Source: Listeria cossartiae subsp. cossartiae
Lineage (GTDB): Bacteria > Bacillota > Bacilli > Lactobacillales > Listeriaceae
Reading direction: 5' to 3'
Assembly: GCF_014224155.1 (NCBI RefSeq)
Contig: NZ_JAASUI010000002.1
Coordinates: forward strand, 372,001 to 436,000
Length of the DNA stretch: 64,000 bases
In this document: positions 17,808 through 26,671 of the stretch, piece after piece
Layout of the letters: each line of letters begins with the position of its first letter
Numbering within the stretch: the stretch's first letter is position 1
Translations under genes and position numbers: made by a program
The notes under the pieces: model-generated
Database searches by the model: none
The model's input: the letters and a program-made list of their open reading frames with translations, nothing else
What the model was told of the DNA's origin: nothing

Positions 17808-18434
17808 ATGAAAGCAATTTTTATTACACTTGAAGGCCCAGATGGCTCTGGAAAAACAACCGTGGGAACACTACTCAATCAAAAAATGACGGAAGCTGGC
17901 ATCGATTTTATTAAAACGCGCGAACCAGGTGGCAGCCCGATTTCAGAAAAAGTAAGAAGCATCGTTCTCGGAATTGGCAACGAAGAAATGGATCCAAAAA
18001 CAGAAGTGCTACTTATTGCGGGAGCGCGCCGTCAGCATGTTGTTGAAACAATCCGCCCAGCTTTAGCCGCCGGAAAAACCGTACTTTGCGACCGTTTCAT
18101 GGATAGCTCACTTGCTTACCAAGGCGCCGGACGTGACATGGATATGGAACAAGTTTTACAAGTGAATTTATATGCGATTGAAGATACGCTGCCTGACAGG
18201 ACGTATTATCTCGATGTGCCTGCTGAAGTTGGCTTAGCTAGAATCGCCGCCAACAAAGGCCGTGAAGTCAATCGTTTGGATAAAGAAGATATTACCTACC
18301 ATGAAAAAGTCCAGTCTGGCTATGAAAAAGTCATCAATATGTTCCCGGAACGTTTTATGCGAGTGGATGCTACAAAGACACCAGAAGAAATCGCAGAAAC
18401 TATTTTAGCGGACATTTTACGACAATTAGCCTAA
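17808..18434 (+). CDS. tmk: Thymidylate kinase
   Basis: The 208-residue enzyme phosphorylates dTMP to dTDP. It has the P-loop GPDGSGKTT, the DR(F/Y) motif [13 protein letters not shown] and the [11 protein letters not shown] substrate loop. ATG 17808 with AAAGGAAA is preferred; the longer frame from 17742 runs back into the previous gene and is not conserved. Confidence 0.96.
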   Translation: MKAIFITLEGPDGSGKTTVGTLLNQKMTEAGIDFIKTREPGGSPISEKVRSIVLGIGNEEMDPKTEVLLIAGARRQHVVETIRPALAAGKTVLCDRFMDSSLAYQGAGRDMDMEQVLQVNLYAIEDTLPDRTYYLDVPAEVGLARIAANKGREVNRLDKEDITYHEKVQSGYEKVINMFPERFMRVDATKTPEEIAETILADILRQLA

Positions 18435-18526
18435 CATCTAGTGTGACTTAAACACGTTGCCACAAGTGCATATCGCTCTTTAAAATGGCATTTATTTGCT
18501 ATAATAGAAAAAAGATAGATTTTTAG

Positions 18527-18871
<345 letters not shown>

Positions 18872-18891
18872 GTGAATTTGCTAAGTGAAGT

Positions 18892-18925
18892 AAAACCATT
18901 GTTGACTACAACAATGGTTTTTTTA
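18892..18925 (+). terminator. Terminator after pstA
   Basis: AAAACCATTGTTG (18892-18904) pairs with CAACAATGGTTTT, followed by a T-run. It ends the housekeeping operon before the island. Confidence 0.9.
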
Positions 18926-19048
18926 TTTTGTAATGAATGTTATAATATTTTTTTTGTTTTTATAAATTTGTTTTCAAATCTGTTAAAAGCCTTTTTTATA
19001 AAGTCGTTCTCTGGTTTAATAAATGTGGGAGATGAAGGTGCATAAAAA

Positions 19049-19795
19049 TTGATACATAAAGAAACTAATTTTGAAGTGCTAAACATGAGAAAAATAGAAC
19101 TTAAAAAGAATGAGAAATGTTTAATTGAGTCAATGGGTTGTAAACTGGTGTTTTTTGATGGGAAACAACTAGAGCTAAAAAAATTAGAAAAAAATATCCT
19201 ATTAGAACAAAATGAATGCGCTTTTATTAATAACTTTAAGGAGTTAGTATTAGAAAATCATTCGCAAAAAGGAGTACGAGTTATAATTTGTAGTTTAACT
19301 ATTTTGAAGGATATTGGTAAATGTGTAAAGAAGTTTGAGTTAAATAAGGAGTTGGAGATTTTAATAGATTTGTTATTTTCTAAAGAATTTTGTTTAGAAC
19401 AAGACACACAAGAAAGTATGTTATCAATTATTACATCAAAGGTTTTGAAAAACAAAAACAGTTCTTCTTACTCTGATGTAATTGGGAAAATAATTGAATA
19501 TCTAGAAAATAGTATTTATACAAATGTAAATTTAGATAAACTTAGTGAAATTTGTTTTTTGAGTAAAAGTCGACTATGTATTCTTTTTAAAAAAGAAACG
19601 GGGAAGAGTATTATTACTTACTTTACATTTTTGAAAATAAGAAAAGCAAAAGAGTTGATGGGTGATAGCGAAAAAAATATTTCTGAAATATCAGATATAC
19701 TAGGTTTTAAAAATTTACAATACTTTTCAAATGTTTTTAGAAAAAATACGGGACTATGTCCTACGGAGTATAGAAAACAATTATTTAAGATGTGA
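19049..19795 (+). CDS. AraC-family regulator of the glycocin island
   Basis: The product is 248 residues from TTG 19049 (GAAGGTG upstream) or 236 from ATG 19085. The last 100 residues form two helix-turn-helix motifs: NLDKLSEICFLSKSRLCILF and ISEISDILGFKNLQYFSNVF, closing with the family signature FRKNTGLCPTEYRK. The N-terminal half is a cupin-like sensor domain with no obvious ligand. It ends 55 nt before the precursor gene in the same direction, so it probably controls the bacteriocin operon. Its AT-rich codon use matches the island. Confidence 0.88.
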   Translation: MIHKETNFEVLNMRKIELKKNEKCLIESMGCKLVFFDGKQLELKKLEKNILLEQNECAFINNFKELVLENHSQKGVRVIICSLTILKDIGKCVKKFELNKELEILIDLLFSKEFCLEQDTQESMLSIITSKVLKNKNSSSYSDVIGKIIEYLENSIYTNVNLDKLSEICFLSKSRLCILFKKETGKSIITYFTFLKIRKAKELMGDSEKNISEISDILGFKNLQYFSNVFRKNTGLCPTEYRKQLFKM

Positions 19796-19812
19796 TTGAA
19801 TTATATTAAAAA

Positions 19813-20128
19813 GCTGTACTAGGTTTATATAGGAGGTAGTAACGAAAGGAATGGATAAAATGTTACTAACTAAAAAGAAGAAAAAAGATTCAATGGGATT
19901 ACTTAATGAAATCGATGTTACAACTTTAGATGAGCAATTAGGTGGGAAAATGTCAAAAGCTTGGTGTAGATCAATGGTTGTTAGTTGTGTATATAATTTA
20001 GTTGATTTTAGTTCAAGTTCTGATGGCAAAAAGACTTGCGCATTATATAGAAAATACTGCTAATCGAAAACCATAAATAAAAAACAATAAATAAAAAAGT
20101 ACTACCTCCTATATAAACTTAGTACAGC
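19813..20128. repeat. 29-bp inverted repeat bracketing the precursor gene
   Basis: The left arm is 19813-19841 and the right arm 20100-20128. They are reverse complements with one mismatch (19822 against 20119) that becomes a G-U pair in RNA, so all 29 pairs form. The left arm carries AGGAGG and the right arm carries CCTCCT. The 258-nt spacer holds the whole precursor gene. Confidence 0.92.
19851..20063 (+). CDS. Glycocin precursor peptide
   Basis: This 70-residue precursor has a Lys-rich leader of 32 residues ending in DVTTLDEQLGG (double-glycine site) and a core of 38 residues. The core has four Cys at core positions 7, 14, 31 and 38, i.e. C-x6-C, a 16-residue loop, C-x6-C. That is the nested-disulfide helix-loop-helix plan of sublancin and glycocin F. 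The loop holds DFSSSSDG and no fifth Cys, so glycosylation would be on Ser (O-linked) rather than Cys. It resembles listeriocytocin as I recall it. The alternative start ATG 19860 has the better spacing to AAAGGA. Confidence 0.9.
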   Translation: MDKMLLTKKKKKDSMGLLNEIDVTTLDEQLGGKMSKAWCRSMVVSCVYNLVDFSSSSDGKKTCALYRKYC

Positions 20129-20154
20129 CATGATCTTGAAAGGAGAAGTTATAG

Positions 20155-21555
20155 ATGAATGTATCAAGTAGTAAATTAGAAGATAAATGGTTTGATATAC
20201 ATTTTTTAGAAATGTATACGAGATCATGTTTGAAAACTTTTGGATACTTTGATGAAATTTTAATTGTAAAAAAAAGAATAGAAATATTAAAAAATATTAT
20301 AGAGGATCATTATTTAATAGCGGATGGTCAAATAGAAGAGTTTTTTACACTAAATACAACTCTCGAAAGTGTAAAAGATCACATTAAAACCAATTTAGTC
20401 ATTGAAAATAAACCTATTTCAATATGTATAATGGTTAAAAATGAAGAGCGTTGTATTAAGCGATGTATAGAAAGCGTAGAATTAATAGCGAAAGAAATTA
20501 TAATTATTGATACGGGCTCAACAGATAATACAATTAATATTATTGAGGAGCACGGTAATAGTAAAATCAAAGTCTTTCAAAAGGAATGGAAAAACGATTT
20601 TTCAGAGATTAGAAATTATGCAATTGAAATGGCCTCATCCGAATGGATAGCATTTATTGATGCAGATGAGTATCTGGATGAAGGAAGCTCCTTGCATTTA
20701 GTACCTACACTAAATATATTTAATAATCACAAATTAATAGACTCCATAGTGCTATGTCCAGTTATAAATGAAGCGAATGATACAATTCATTTTAGGACAG
20801 GGAAATTTTTTAGAAAAGATAGTGGGATTAAATTTTTCGGTACATGTCATGAAGAGGCAAGAATACAGAATGCTCCAGATTCAGCTTTATTAATTCCGAT
20901 TAAAATAGATTATCTGCATGACGGTTATCTAGTCGAAGTTCAAAATAATAAAAAGAAAAAAGCTCGAAATATGGAACTATTAGAAGATATGGTTAAATTA
21001 GAACCTGATAATCCTAGGTGGGCATATATGTTTGTGAGAGACGGTTTTGCAACCTTAGAAAAGGAATATATCGAAAAGATTTGTTTGCGTTTTTTAATAG
21101 TAGATAAAGACTCAAGAATTAGTATTGAGAATTTACATTCCCATAAATTCACTTTGTCGTTACTTACTATTTTAGGGAGAATGTATTTAAGAGAATGTGA
21201 ATTTGAAAAATCTAATTTAATTATTCGTATTTTGGATGAATTAGCTCCAAACTCTCAAGATGGAAAATTTTTAACTTTTATGGAAAAATTTTCAAAGTTG
21301 AAAATTGAAATTAATAATCTTTTAACAGAAGTAATTGAATATAGAAGAAATCATGAAGTAGATGAAGGAAGTCTAATCAACACGCAAGGCTATCATATTG
21401 ATTATGTTTTAGGTGTTTTACTATTTGAAACAGGAAACTATATTCAAGCAAAAAAATATTTTGAATTCTTACAAGAAAATCATTTTCTGGAAGATTTATT
21501 CCAAGACTCTTCATATGCAGTAATTATAAAAATGTTAGAGCGTTTGGAAGATTAA
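20155..21555 (+). CDS. SunS-like glycosyltransferase (GT2)
   Basis: The 466-residue cytoplasmic enzyme should glycosylate the precursor from a UDP- or other NDP-sugar. The GT-A domain starts near residue 82 with ICIMVKNEERCIKRCIESV. It includes IIIDTGSTDNT and the metal-binding FIDADEYLD, the DxD equivalent. The C-terminal half is helical with TPR-like repeats, as in SunS and ThuS, where it makes the dimer. AGGAG lies 9 nt before the ATG. It is placed right after the precursor, the usual glycocin order. Donor sugar and number of sugars cannot be read from sequence. Confidence 0.92.
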   Translation: MNVSSSKLEDKWFDIHFLEMYTRSCLKTFGYFDEILIVKKRIEILKNIIEDHYLIADGQIEEFFTLNTTLESVKDHIKTNLVIENKPISICIMVKNEERCIKRCIESVELIAKEIIIIDTGSTDNTINIIEEHGNSKIKVFQKEWKNDFSEIRNYAIEMASSEWIAFIDADEYLDEGSSLHLVPTLNIFNNHKLIDSIVLCPVINEANDTIHFRTGKFFRKDSGIKFFGTCHEEARIQNAPDSALLIPIKIDYLHDGYLVEVQNNKKKKARNMELLEDMVKLEPDNPRWAYMFVRDGFATLEKEYIEKICLRFLIVDKDSRISIENLHSHKFTLSLLTILGRMYLRECEFEKSNLIIRILDELAPNSQDGKFLTFMEKFSKLKIEINNLLTEVIEYRRNHEVDEGSLINTQGYHIDYVLGVLLFETGNYIQAKKYFEFLQENHFLEDLFQDSSYAVIIKMLERLED

Positions 21556-21573
21556 AACTTGAGCAGGTGAATC

Positions 21574-23688
21574 ATGGGCCAAAATAAACGAAAACATATC
21601 ATGCAAAATGGAGAATTTGATTGTGGTATCGCATGTGTAGAAAGTATGCTGCATTATTTGAATTGTCCTGCTGAAAAGTCTTACTTAAAAAAAGCTTTAA
21701 ATTTTAATGAGAAAAGTATTGATTTAAGAATTATTTACAATTTTTTTGAGGAAATAGGTGCAAAGCCAAGTATCCAACAGTTTAAAGAAAAAGATAATGG
21801 ATTAGATGGGAAAATCAAAGCAGATATATTTCCTGCAATAGCTTTAATTGAAACAGGAGAGATTATAGACCATTTTGTAATAATATATGAAATGAATAGT
21901 AAAAAAATAACTATATCCGATCCTGCAAGAACTAGGATTGAAACAAAAGAAACGAAAGAGTTTTTAAAAAAAATATCCTATTTAATGATTTTATCAGAAA
22001 AAGAGAATATCAAAAGTGACTGGGAACCTCCCACAAATAGTATATTTACAATTTTTCCATTTATTAAGAAGTATCGAAGAAATATTGTATTTATACTCAT
22101 TCAATCAATTATTGCAAGTTCTCTAGGTATTATTGGAACTTTTTATATGGGAACGATGATAGATATATACCAAAATTCAATAAGTAAAAATACTTTTATT
22201 AATACTATAACTATGATTGCGATTGTTTTCCTTTTTATAGGATTTATGCAAAATATAATTAACAAAATAAAAAATAAAACAACTATTACTAATGCTTTGA
22301 GTTTAGAAAAAGATATTATATCAAATTACTTTAAACACATCTTTAAAATGAAGCCGGATAACTTTCATTATAGAAAATCTGGGGATTTACTTTCTAGAAT
22401 AGATGATATTGTATCATTAATAAATATAGTTATTGAACTCTTTGTAGGTATGATTATTAATATAACAGTTTGTTTATTTAGTTTAATTATATTGTTTGTT
22501 TTTAACTATCAAATGAGTATATTTATTGTGGGATGTAGCTTTCTAATTATTTTTGTAATACGAAGATACTACATGCTAATTTATGAAAGTAATTATGACT
22601 CCATGCAAGAATATTCAACTTTTAATACAGTAGTAATAGACAGTGTAGAATCAATGAGCGGTATTAAAGCACTCTCAATAGAGCCTCTTTTTTTTGAAAA
22701 AGTTAGCAAACAGTTAAATAGCTTTTTGAATATAACCTTTAAACTTAACAACTTAGTTATTAATAATAGCTTTTTAAACCAACTTATTGGTGTTTTTGTA
22801 AATATTGTAGTTATAACATTAGGAATATTGTTAGTTTTTCAAAAAGATATGACATTGGGAGAGCTATCTATTTTTGCATCATTGTGTGCTTTTTATTTAA
22901 CAAGTATTCAGAGTATTGCTCTTTCGCAAAATGAATGGGAGAAAGTTCTCGTTTCTTATCATCGAATAAAGAGTATATTTGAGACGACACAAATTGAAGT
23001 AGATAAAGATGATGCTATAGAGCTTATAGATGAAATTAAATCTATTGATTTGATTGACTTTAGTCTATATCAAAGTGAAAATGTATTATTGGAGAATGTA
23101 GATCTGCGAATAGACTTCTCTCAGAAAAACATATTAATACAAGGCGATAGTGGTGTGGGGAAATCTTCTTTGGTGCAGTGTCTCAATAAGTTTAATGACT
23201 CTTACAAAGGTGAGATATTGATAAATACGGATAATATAAAAAAAATTAGTATTTCAGAAATCAGAAAGAAAATTATTTATATATCAAGTAATGAACATCT
23301 CATAAATGGGACCATCTTGGAAAATCTTTCTTTGGATAAAAAAATTCGAGAGGTACGATTATATCAAGTATGTAAAGATTTTGGTTTGTTAGATATGATT
23401 TTATCTTTTCCTAATGGATTTGATTACCCAATTATTTCCAATGGAGAAAATTTATCTTCTGGTCAAAGACAAAGGATAGCGATTGCTAGAGCTGTTTTAA
23501 AGCAACCACAAATTATTATTCTAGATGAAGGATTATCTAATATTGACGAATTAAGTCGGGAGGCAATCTTAGAAAGTTTGGATAGCTATGGCATAAAGTT
23601 AATTTATATCTCACATCATCAAGTTGATTTTAAAAATACAAAAGTATATAAATTCGAAAAACAAATGCTAACGCATATTGAAATCTAA
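21574..23688 (+). CDS. Peptidase-containing ABC exporter (SunT-like)
   Basis: This 704-residue half-transporter cleaves the leader and exports the glycocin. The N-terminal C39 peptidase has QNGEFDCGIACVESML with the catalytic Cys, IDHFVIIYE with His and SDPA with Asp. Five to six transmembrane helices follow (about residues 160-430). The ATPase has Walker A GDSGVGKSS, signature NLSSGQRQRIAIARA and Walker B IIILDE with an intact catalytic Glu. AGCAGGTGA lies before the ATG. Cleavage after GG of the precursor fits the C39 family. Confidence 0.95.
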   Translation: MGQNKRKHIMQNGEFDCGIACVESMLHYLNCPAEKSYLKKALNFNEKSIDLRIIYNFFEEIGAKPSIQQFKEKDNGLDGKIKADIFPAIALIETGEIIDHFVIIYEMNSKKITISDPARTRIETKETKEFLKKISYLMILSEKENIKSDWEPPTNSIFTIFPFIKKYRRNIVFILIQSIIASSLGIIGTFYMGTMIDIYQNSISKNTFINTITMIAIVFLFIGFMQNIINKIKNKTTITNALSLEKDIISNYFKHIFKMKPDNFHYRKSGDLLSRIDDIVSLINIVIELFVGMIINITVCLFSLIILFVFNYQMSIFIVGCSFLIIFVIRRYYMLIYESNYDSMQEYSTFNTVVIDSVESMSGIKALSIEPLFFEKVSKQLNSFLNITFKLNNLVINNSFLNQLIGVFVNIVVITLGILLVFQKDMTLGELSIFASLCAFYLTSIQSIALSQNEWEKVLVSYHRIKSIFETTQIEVDKDDAIELIDEIKSIDLIDFSLYQSENVLLENVDLRIDFSQKNILIQGDSGVGKSSLVQCLNKFNDSYKGEILINTDNIKKISISEIRKKIIYISSNEHLINGTILENLSLDKKIREVRLYQVCKDFGLLDMILSFPNGFDYPIISNGENLSSGQRQRIAIARAVLKQPQIIILDEGLSNIDELSREAILESLDSYGIKLIYISHHQVDFKNTKVYKFEKQMLTHIEI

Positions 23689-23710
23689 TTTGGTACAAGG
23701 AATGGGGATT

Positions 23711-25654
23711 ATGAAAAATTTAAAAGAAGAGGATGTATTAAAAGTAATCAAGATTATATTGTCAGAAAATAGCGGAAATACAGATGCTGTAAAAAATATT
23801 TTCTTGCCATTTAATGAAAATCATTTGAAAGAGTATTTTAAGCAGTTTCATATAGAGGTTAATATAGATACGTTTTCATTTGATAAGCTGAAATCCGATA
23901 AATTAAACATTGTTATTACAAAAGAGAATGAAGTTATGATCATTAGTTCTTTTGATGAGGATACTTTTGTTATTGATAACATAAAAAAGAAAAAGCGAAA
24001 AAGATGGAAGGATTATGACTTTAAAAAAATTTTACATGTAATAGATATCGAAGTTCGTGAGCATAGTAAAGAAACGGATACTTTTGTACTTAAAGAGGTA
24101 TATGAGTACTTGAAATTAAATAGATTAAAGTTGCTAAGTATTTGTGCGTTGATGTTTGTTAGTTCTATTTTATTAATAGTGATGTCTTTCTACTTTGAGG
24201 TGATTTTTGACCTAGTAGTAGTTAATTATTTATTTAGTTATTTATGGCCGATGACATTTTTTTGTTTTTGCATAATACTTTTAATCGGTGGTATATACTT
24301 TTGCACAGAAATATTATTATCAAAGTATGTGGTTAACATAGTGAATCACAGGCGAAATATTTTGTCAGCAGAAATGGATAGGGTAGTAAAGAAAGAATAC
24401 ATGCCTCGTGTAATGCTATTTTTAAATAACGTACCAACTCGTATATTTACTGTAATGTTAAAATGGTTTGCGAGCGTACCACTATTATTTTTAGGGCTAC
24501 TATTATTTAATTACGATTTTAATCTTTTTATAATATGTTTGCTAATTGGAATATTAAATATTTTGATTGGTATTGGATTTTCTTCCTATTCAAAGAATAA
24601 GTATAAATCGTTTATGGTCCATCATGTAGAGAAGGAACTCAATGATAATCAGCACTTTCTTTGTTCTAATAAGAAAAATGGGCCTGTGCTTAACTCTAAA
24701 GAGATATTTCATAATATATTATTTTTGAACTGGATTTTTGGGCTTCTTTTTGGCCTTTCGACATTAGCACTGTTTGCATATTTAACAAGGATGGTACTTT
24801 TGGACATTATTTCAGTGGGGATATTATTTATCTATTTAGCAATAGCTTTATCATTTTTGCTACCATTCGTTCTGTTCGGAAAATTATATATAGAAATGAA
24901 TATTTATGAAGGTTATCTAGAAATTTATAATAGTTTATTTAAATACAGTCAATATAGAGCAACAACTTTTTGGGATAATAAGAAGATTTCAAAGCTTCGT
25001 TTACAAAATGTGAAATTGCCTAATAATGCGGGGCCTTCAATTAATAGTATGCAATTTACTTTTAATAATAGGGAATTAATATCCATTGAAGGGAAAAATA
25101 ATACAGGGAAATCATATTTAGCAAATCTTTTAACAAGTAAAACTGAAACAAAATCACAAGTAGTTTTTTATGATGAAGTAGATTTGTGTAACTTGGGTGA
25201 CAGTGAAAAGTTTGAAAAAAAGGTAGTGCTACTAAGTTATTATGAGAGGCTCAGAAGTGGAGAGACGATTTTAGAGAATATAACTCAAGGAGAAAACTAT
25301 TCAGAAAAAGATATATATGATGCTTGTCAAGAAGCGTGTATATTGAATTTTATTAATAAACTTCCTAATAAATTTCATACAATTATTGAAAATGATGTTC
25401 AGTTTTCCACGACTGAGAAAAAACTTATTCGGCTTGCAGCAACCTTATTAAATGAAGCTGAAGTTATTGTTTTTGATAGCTTTTTTGATCAATTTGATTC
25501 TGAAGAAGAAAGAAGGATACTAGAAAATTTGAAGGAAGTTCCTGGAGTAAAGCTGGTTATTAGCAAAAAAAATATAAATGCTGATTTATTTGATAGTAAT
25601 TTTTTGTTAATAGACGGTAGATTGCAAAGAAGTGAAGGAGTTAGTAACTTATGA
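23711..25654 (+). CDS. Degenerate ABC-transporter-like protein of the glycocin island
   Basis: A product of about 647 residues with an N-terminal soluble region of about 140 residues, roughly six membrane segments (about 145-400) and a C-terminal ATPase-like domain. The Walker A GKNNTGKSYLANLL is intact. The LSGGQ signature is replaced by FSTTEKKLIRLAA, and the Walker B Glu is Ser (EVIVFDSFFDQ). The N-terminal region lacks a catalytic Cys and looks like a dead C39 domain at best. It could be the inactive partner of the exporter, an immunity protein, or both. It overlaps the exporter's 3' end region and lies in the same operon. No close family recognised. Confidence 0.75.
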   Translation: MKNLKEEDVLKVIKIILSENSGNTDAVKNIFLPFNENHLKEYFKQFHIEVNIDTFSFDKLKSDKLNIVITKENEVMIISSFDEDTFVIDNIKKKKRKRWKDYDFKKILHVIDIEVREHSKETDTFVLKEVYEYLKLNRLKLLSICALMFVSSILLIVMSFYFEVIFDLVVVNYLFSYLWPMTFFCFCIILLIGGIYFCTEILLSKYVVNIVNHRRNILSAEMDRVVKKEYMPRVMLFLNNVPTRIFTVMLKWFASVPLLFLGLLLFNYDFNLFIICLLIGILNILIGIGFSSYSKNKYKSFMVHHVEKELNDNQHFLCSNKKNGPVLNSKEIFHNILFLNWIFGLLFGLSTLALFAYLTRMVLLDIISVGILFIYLAIALSFLLPFVLFGKLYIEMNIYEGYLEIYNSLFKYSQYRATTFWDNKKISKLRLQNVKLPNNAGPSINSMQFTFNNRELISIEGKNNTGKSYLANLLTSKTETKSQVVFYDEVDLCNLGDSEKFEKKVVLLSYYERLRSGETILENITQGENYSEKDIYDACQEACILNFINKLPNKFHTIIENDVQFSTTEKKLIRLAATLLNEAEVIVFDSFFDQFDSEEERRILENLKEVPGVKLVISKKNINADLFDSNFLLIDGRLQRSEGVSNL

Positions 25655-26046
25655 AAAAACTTATTCTTATCATATTAGGGGGCATTTGTATATTTGCAAT
25701 AGTCACGTTGGTAATGTCTGACCAAAAAGAAAATTATTATCAAAAAATCTCTACAAAAGAGGCAAAAGATATTATCAGCAGTAGTGGGGATGAATTAATA
25801 TATTTTTATAAAAAAGGATGTGCAGCCTGCAATTCATTTAAGCCGATTTTGAATGCAAAAATTAAAGAAGATAATGTAAAAGTGTATGCAATTGATGTAG
25901 AGGCAAAAGAGAATGAAGGTGAATTTTTTGAGCAATATAATATTAATAGTACCCCTACATTAATAAAATTTGTCAATGGAAAATCAGTTAATCGGCATGA
26001 AGGTGCGATGACAAAAAAAGAGTTGGATGTTTTTATAAATAACTAG
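25651..26046 (+). CDS. Membrane-anchored thioredoxin-like protein (CAAC)
   Basis: A 131-residue protein with an N-terminal signal anchor (about residues 3-23) and an extracytoplasmic thioredoxin fold carrying KKGCAACNSFKP and the cis-Pro segment NSTPTLIKF. It should help form or shuffle the two nested disulfides of the exported peptide, like BdbB in the sublancin locus. GAAGGAG precedes the ATG, which overlaps the stop of the previous gene. Confidence 0.88.
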   Translation: MKKLILIILGGICIFAIVTLVMSDQKENYYQKISTKEAKDIISSSGDELIYFYKKGCAACNSFKPILNAKIKEDNVKVYAIDVEAKENEGEFFEQYNINSTPTLIKFVNGKSVNRHEGAMTKKELDVFINN

Positions 26047-26084
26047 CTAATGATGATTGATAAATGAGGAAAGGTTGGATGGGA

Positions 26085-26606
26085 ATGAAAAAAATTATTT
26101 TTACGTTTATAGCATTACTAGTGCTAGTATCAATTGTAGTAGTTGGGAATGAATTTAATAAAAATAAAAATGAAGTGAAGGAATTAGAGGGAAAAGTAGA
26201 CATATTGACTAGTTCTTACCCGGACATCTATAATTATATTAATTCAGTGTCATACAATAACTTTGATTCATTTCTTAGTGATAATAAGGATAAAAACGTC
26301 TTAGTTTATGTAGGTCGTCCTACTTGTGGGGATTGTACAGTGTTTGAGCCTAAATTAATTAAAGAAATTAAAGAAAATAAATTACAAGGAAAAATGGTAT
26401 ATTTAAATGTTGCAAAAATAAGAAAAAATGAGCAAGAATGGAATGAGTTTAAGAATAAATATAATATTTTATATACACCAACTTTAGCTGTCTTTAGGAA
26501 TGGGAAACTAATAAAACAAGTAGGTTGGACTCCATCAAATGGAATCGATATGGATGAAATAAACTTGTTTTTGAGGGATACGAGTAATTTTGACAATATA
26601 AATTAA
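26085..26606 (+). CDS. Membrane-anchored thioredoxin-like protein (CGDC)
   Basis: The 173-residue product has an N-terminal membrane anchor and a thioredoxin-like domain with RPTCGDCTVFEP and cis-Pro YTPTLAVF. It resembles the bacteriocin-accessory (Bta/PedC-like) thioredoxins. Having two different CxxC proteins fits two disulfides. AGGAAAGG with ATG 26085 is preferred over ATG 26064. It is the last gene of the operon. Confidence 0.86.
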   Translation: MKKIIFTFIALLVLVSIVVVGNEFNKNKNEVKELEGKVDILTSSYPDIYNYINSVSYNNFDSFLSDNKDKNVLVYVGRPTCGDCTVFEPKLIKEIKENKLQGKMVYLNVAKIRKNEQEWNEFKNKYNILYTPTLAVFRNGKLIKQVGWTPSNGIDMDEINLFLRDTSNFDNIN

Positions 26607-26615
26607 GAAAATCAT

Positions 26616-26650
26616 AAAAAGAGTATTTCTAAAATAGAAATACTCTTTTT
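26616..26650. terminator. Bidirectional terminator at the right island edge
   Basis: AAAAAGAGTATTTCTA and TAGAAATACTCTTTTT form a 16-bp stem with runs on both sides, between the island and the convergent autolysin gene. Confidence 0.9.
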
Positions 26651-26671
26651 AAATACATAATCAGCTTATAT

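Larger units (their letters stand above)
18926..26650. mobile_element. Accessory glycocin island between pstA and namA
   Basis: The stretch is visibly richer in A+T than both flanks, uses many ATA, AGA and TTA codons, and carries seven genes in one direction for a glycosylated bacteriocin. In the Listeria gene order I remember, pstA is directly followed by the convergent autolysin gene, so this is an insertion. I found no integrase, transposase or flanking direct repeat. Confidence 0.7.

Noticed and set aside
18926..26650. Prophage or transposon as carrier of the glycocin island
   Set aside because: No integrase, transposase, terminal repeats or tRNA target seen; the transfer mechanism is left open.
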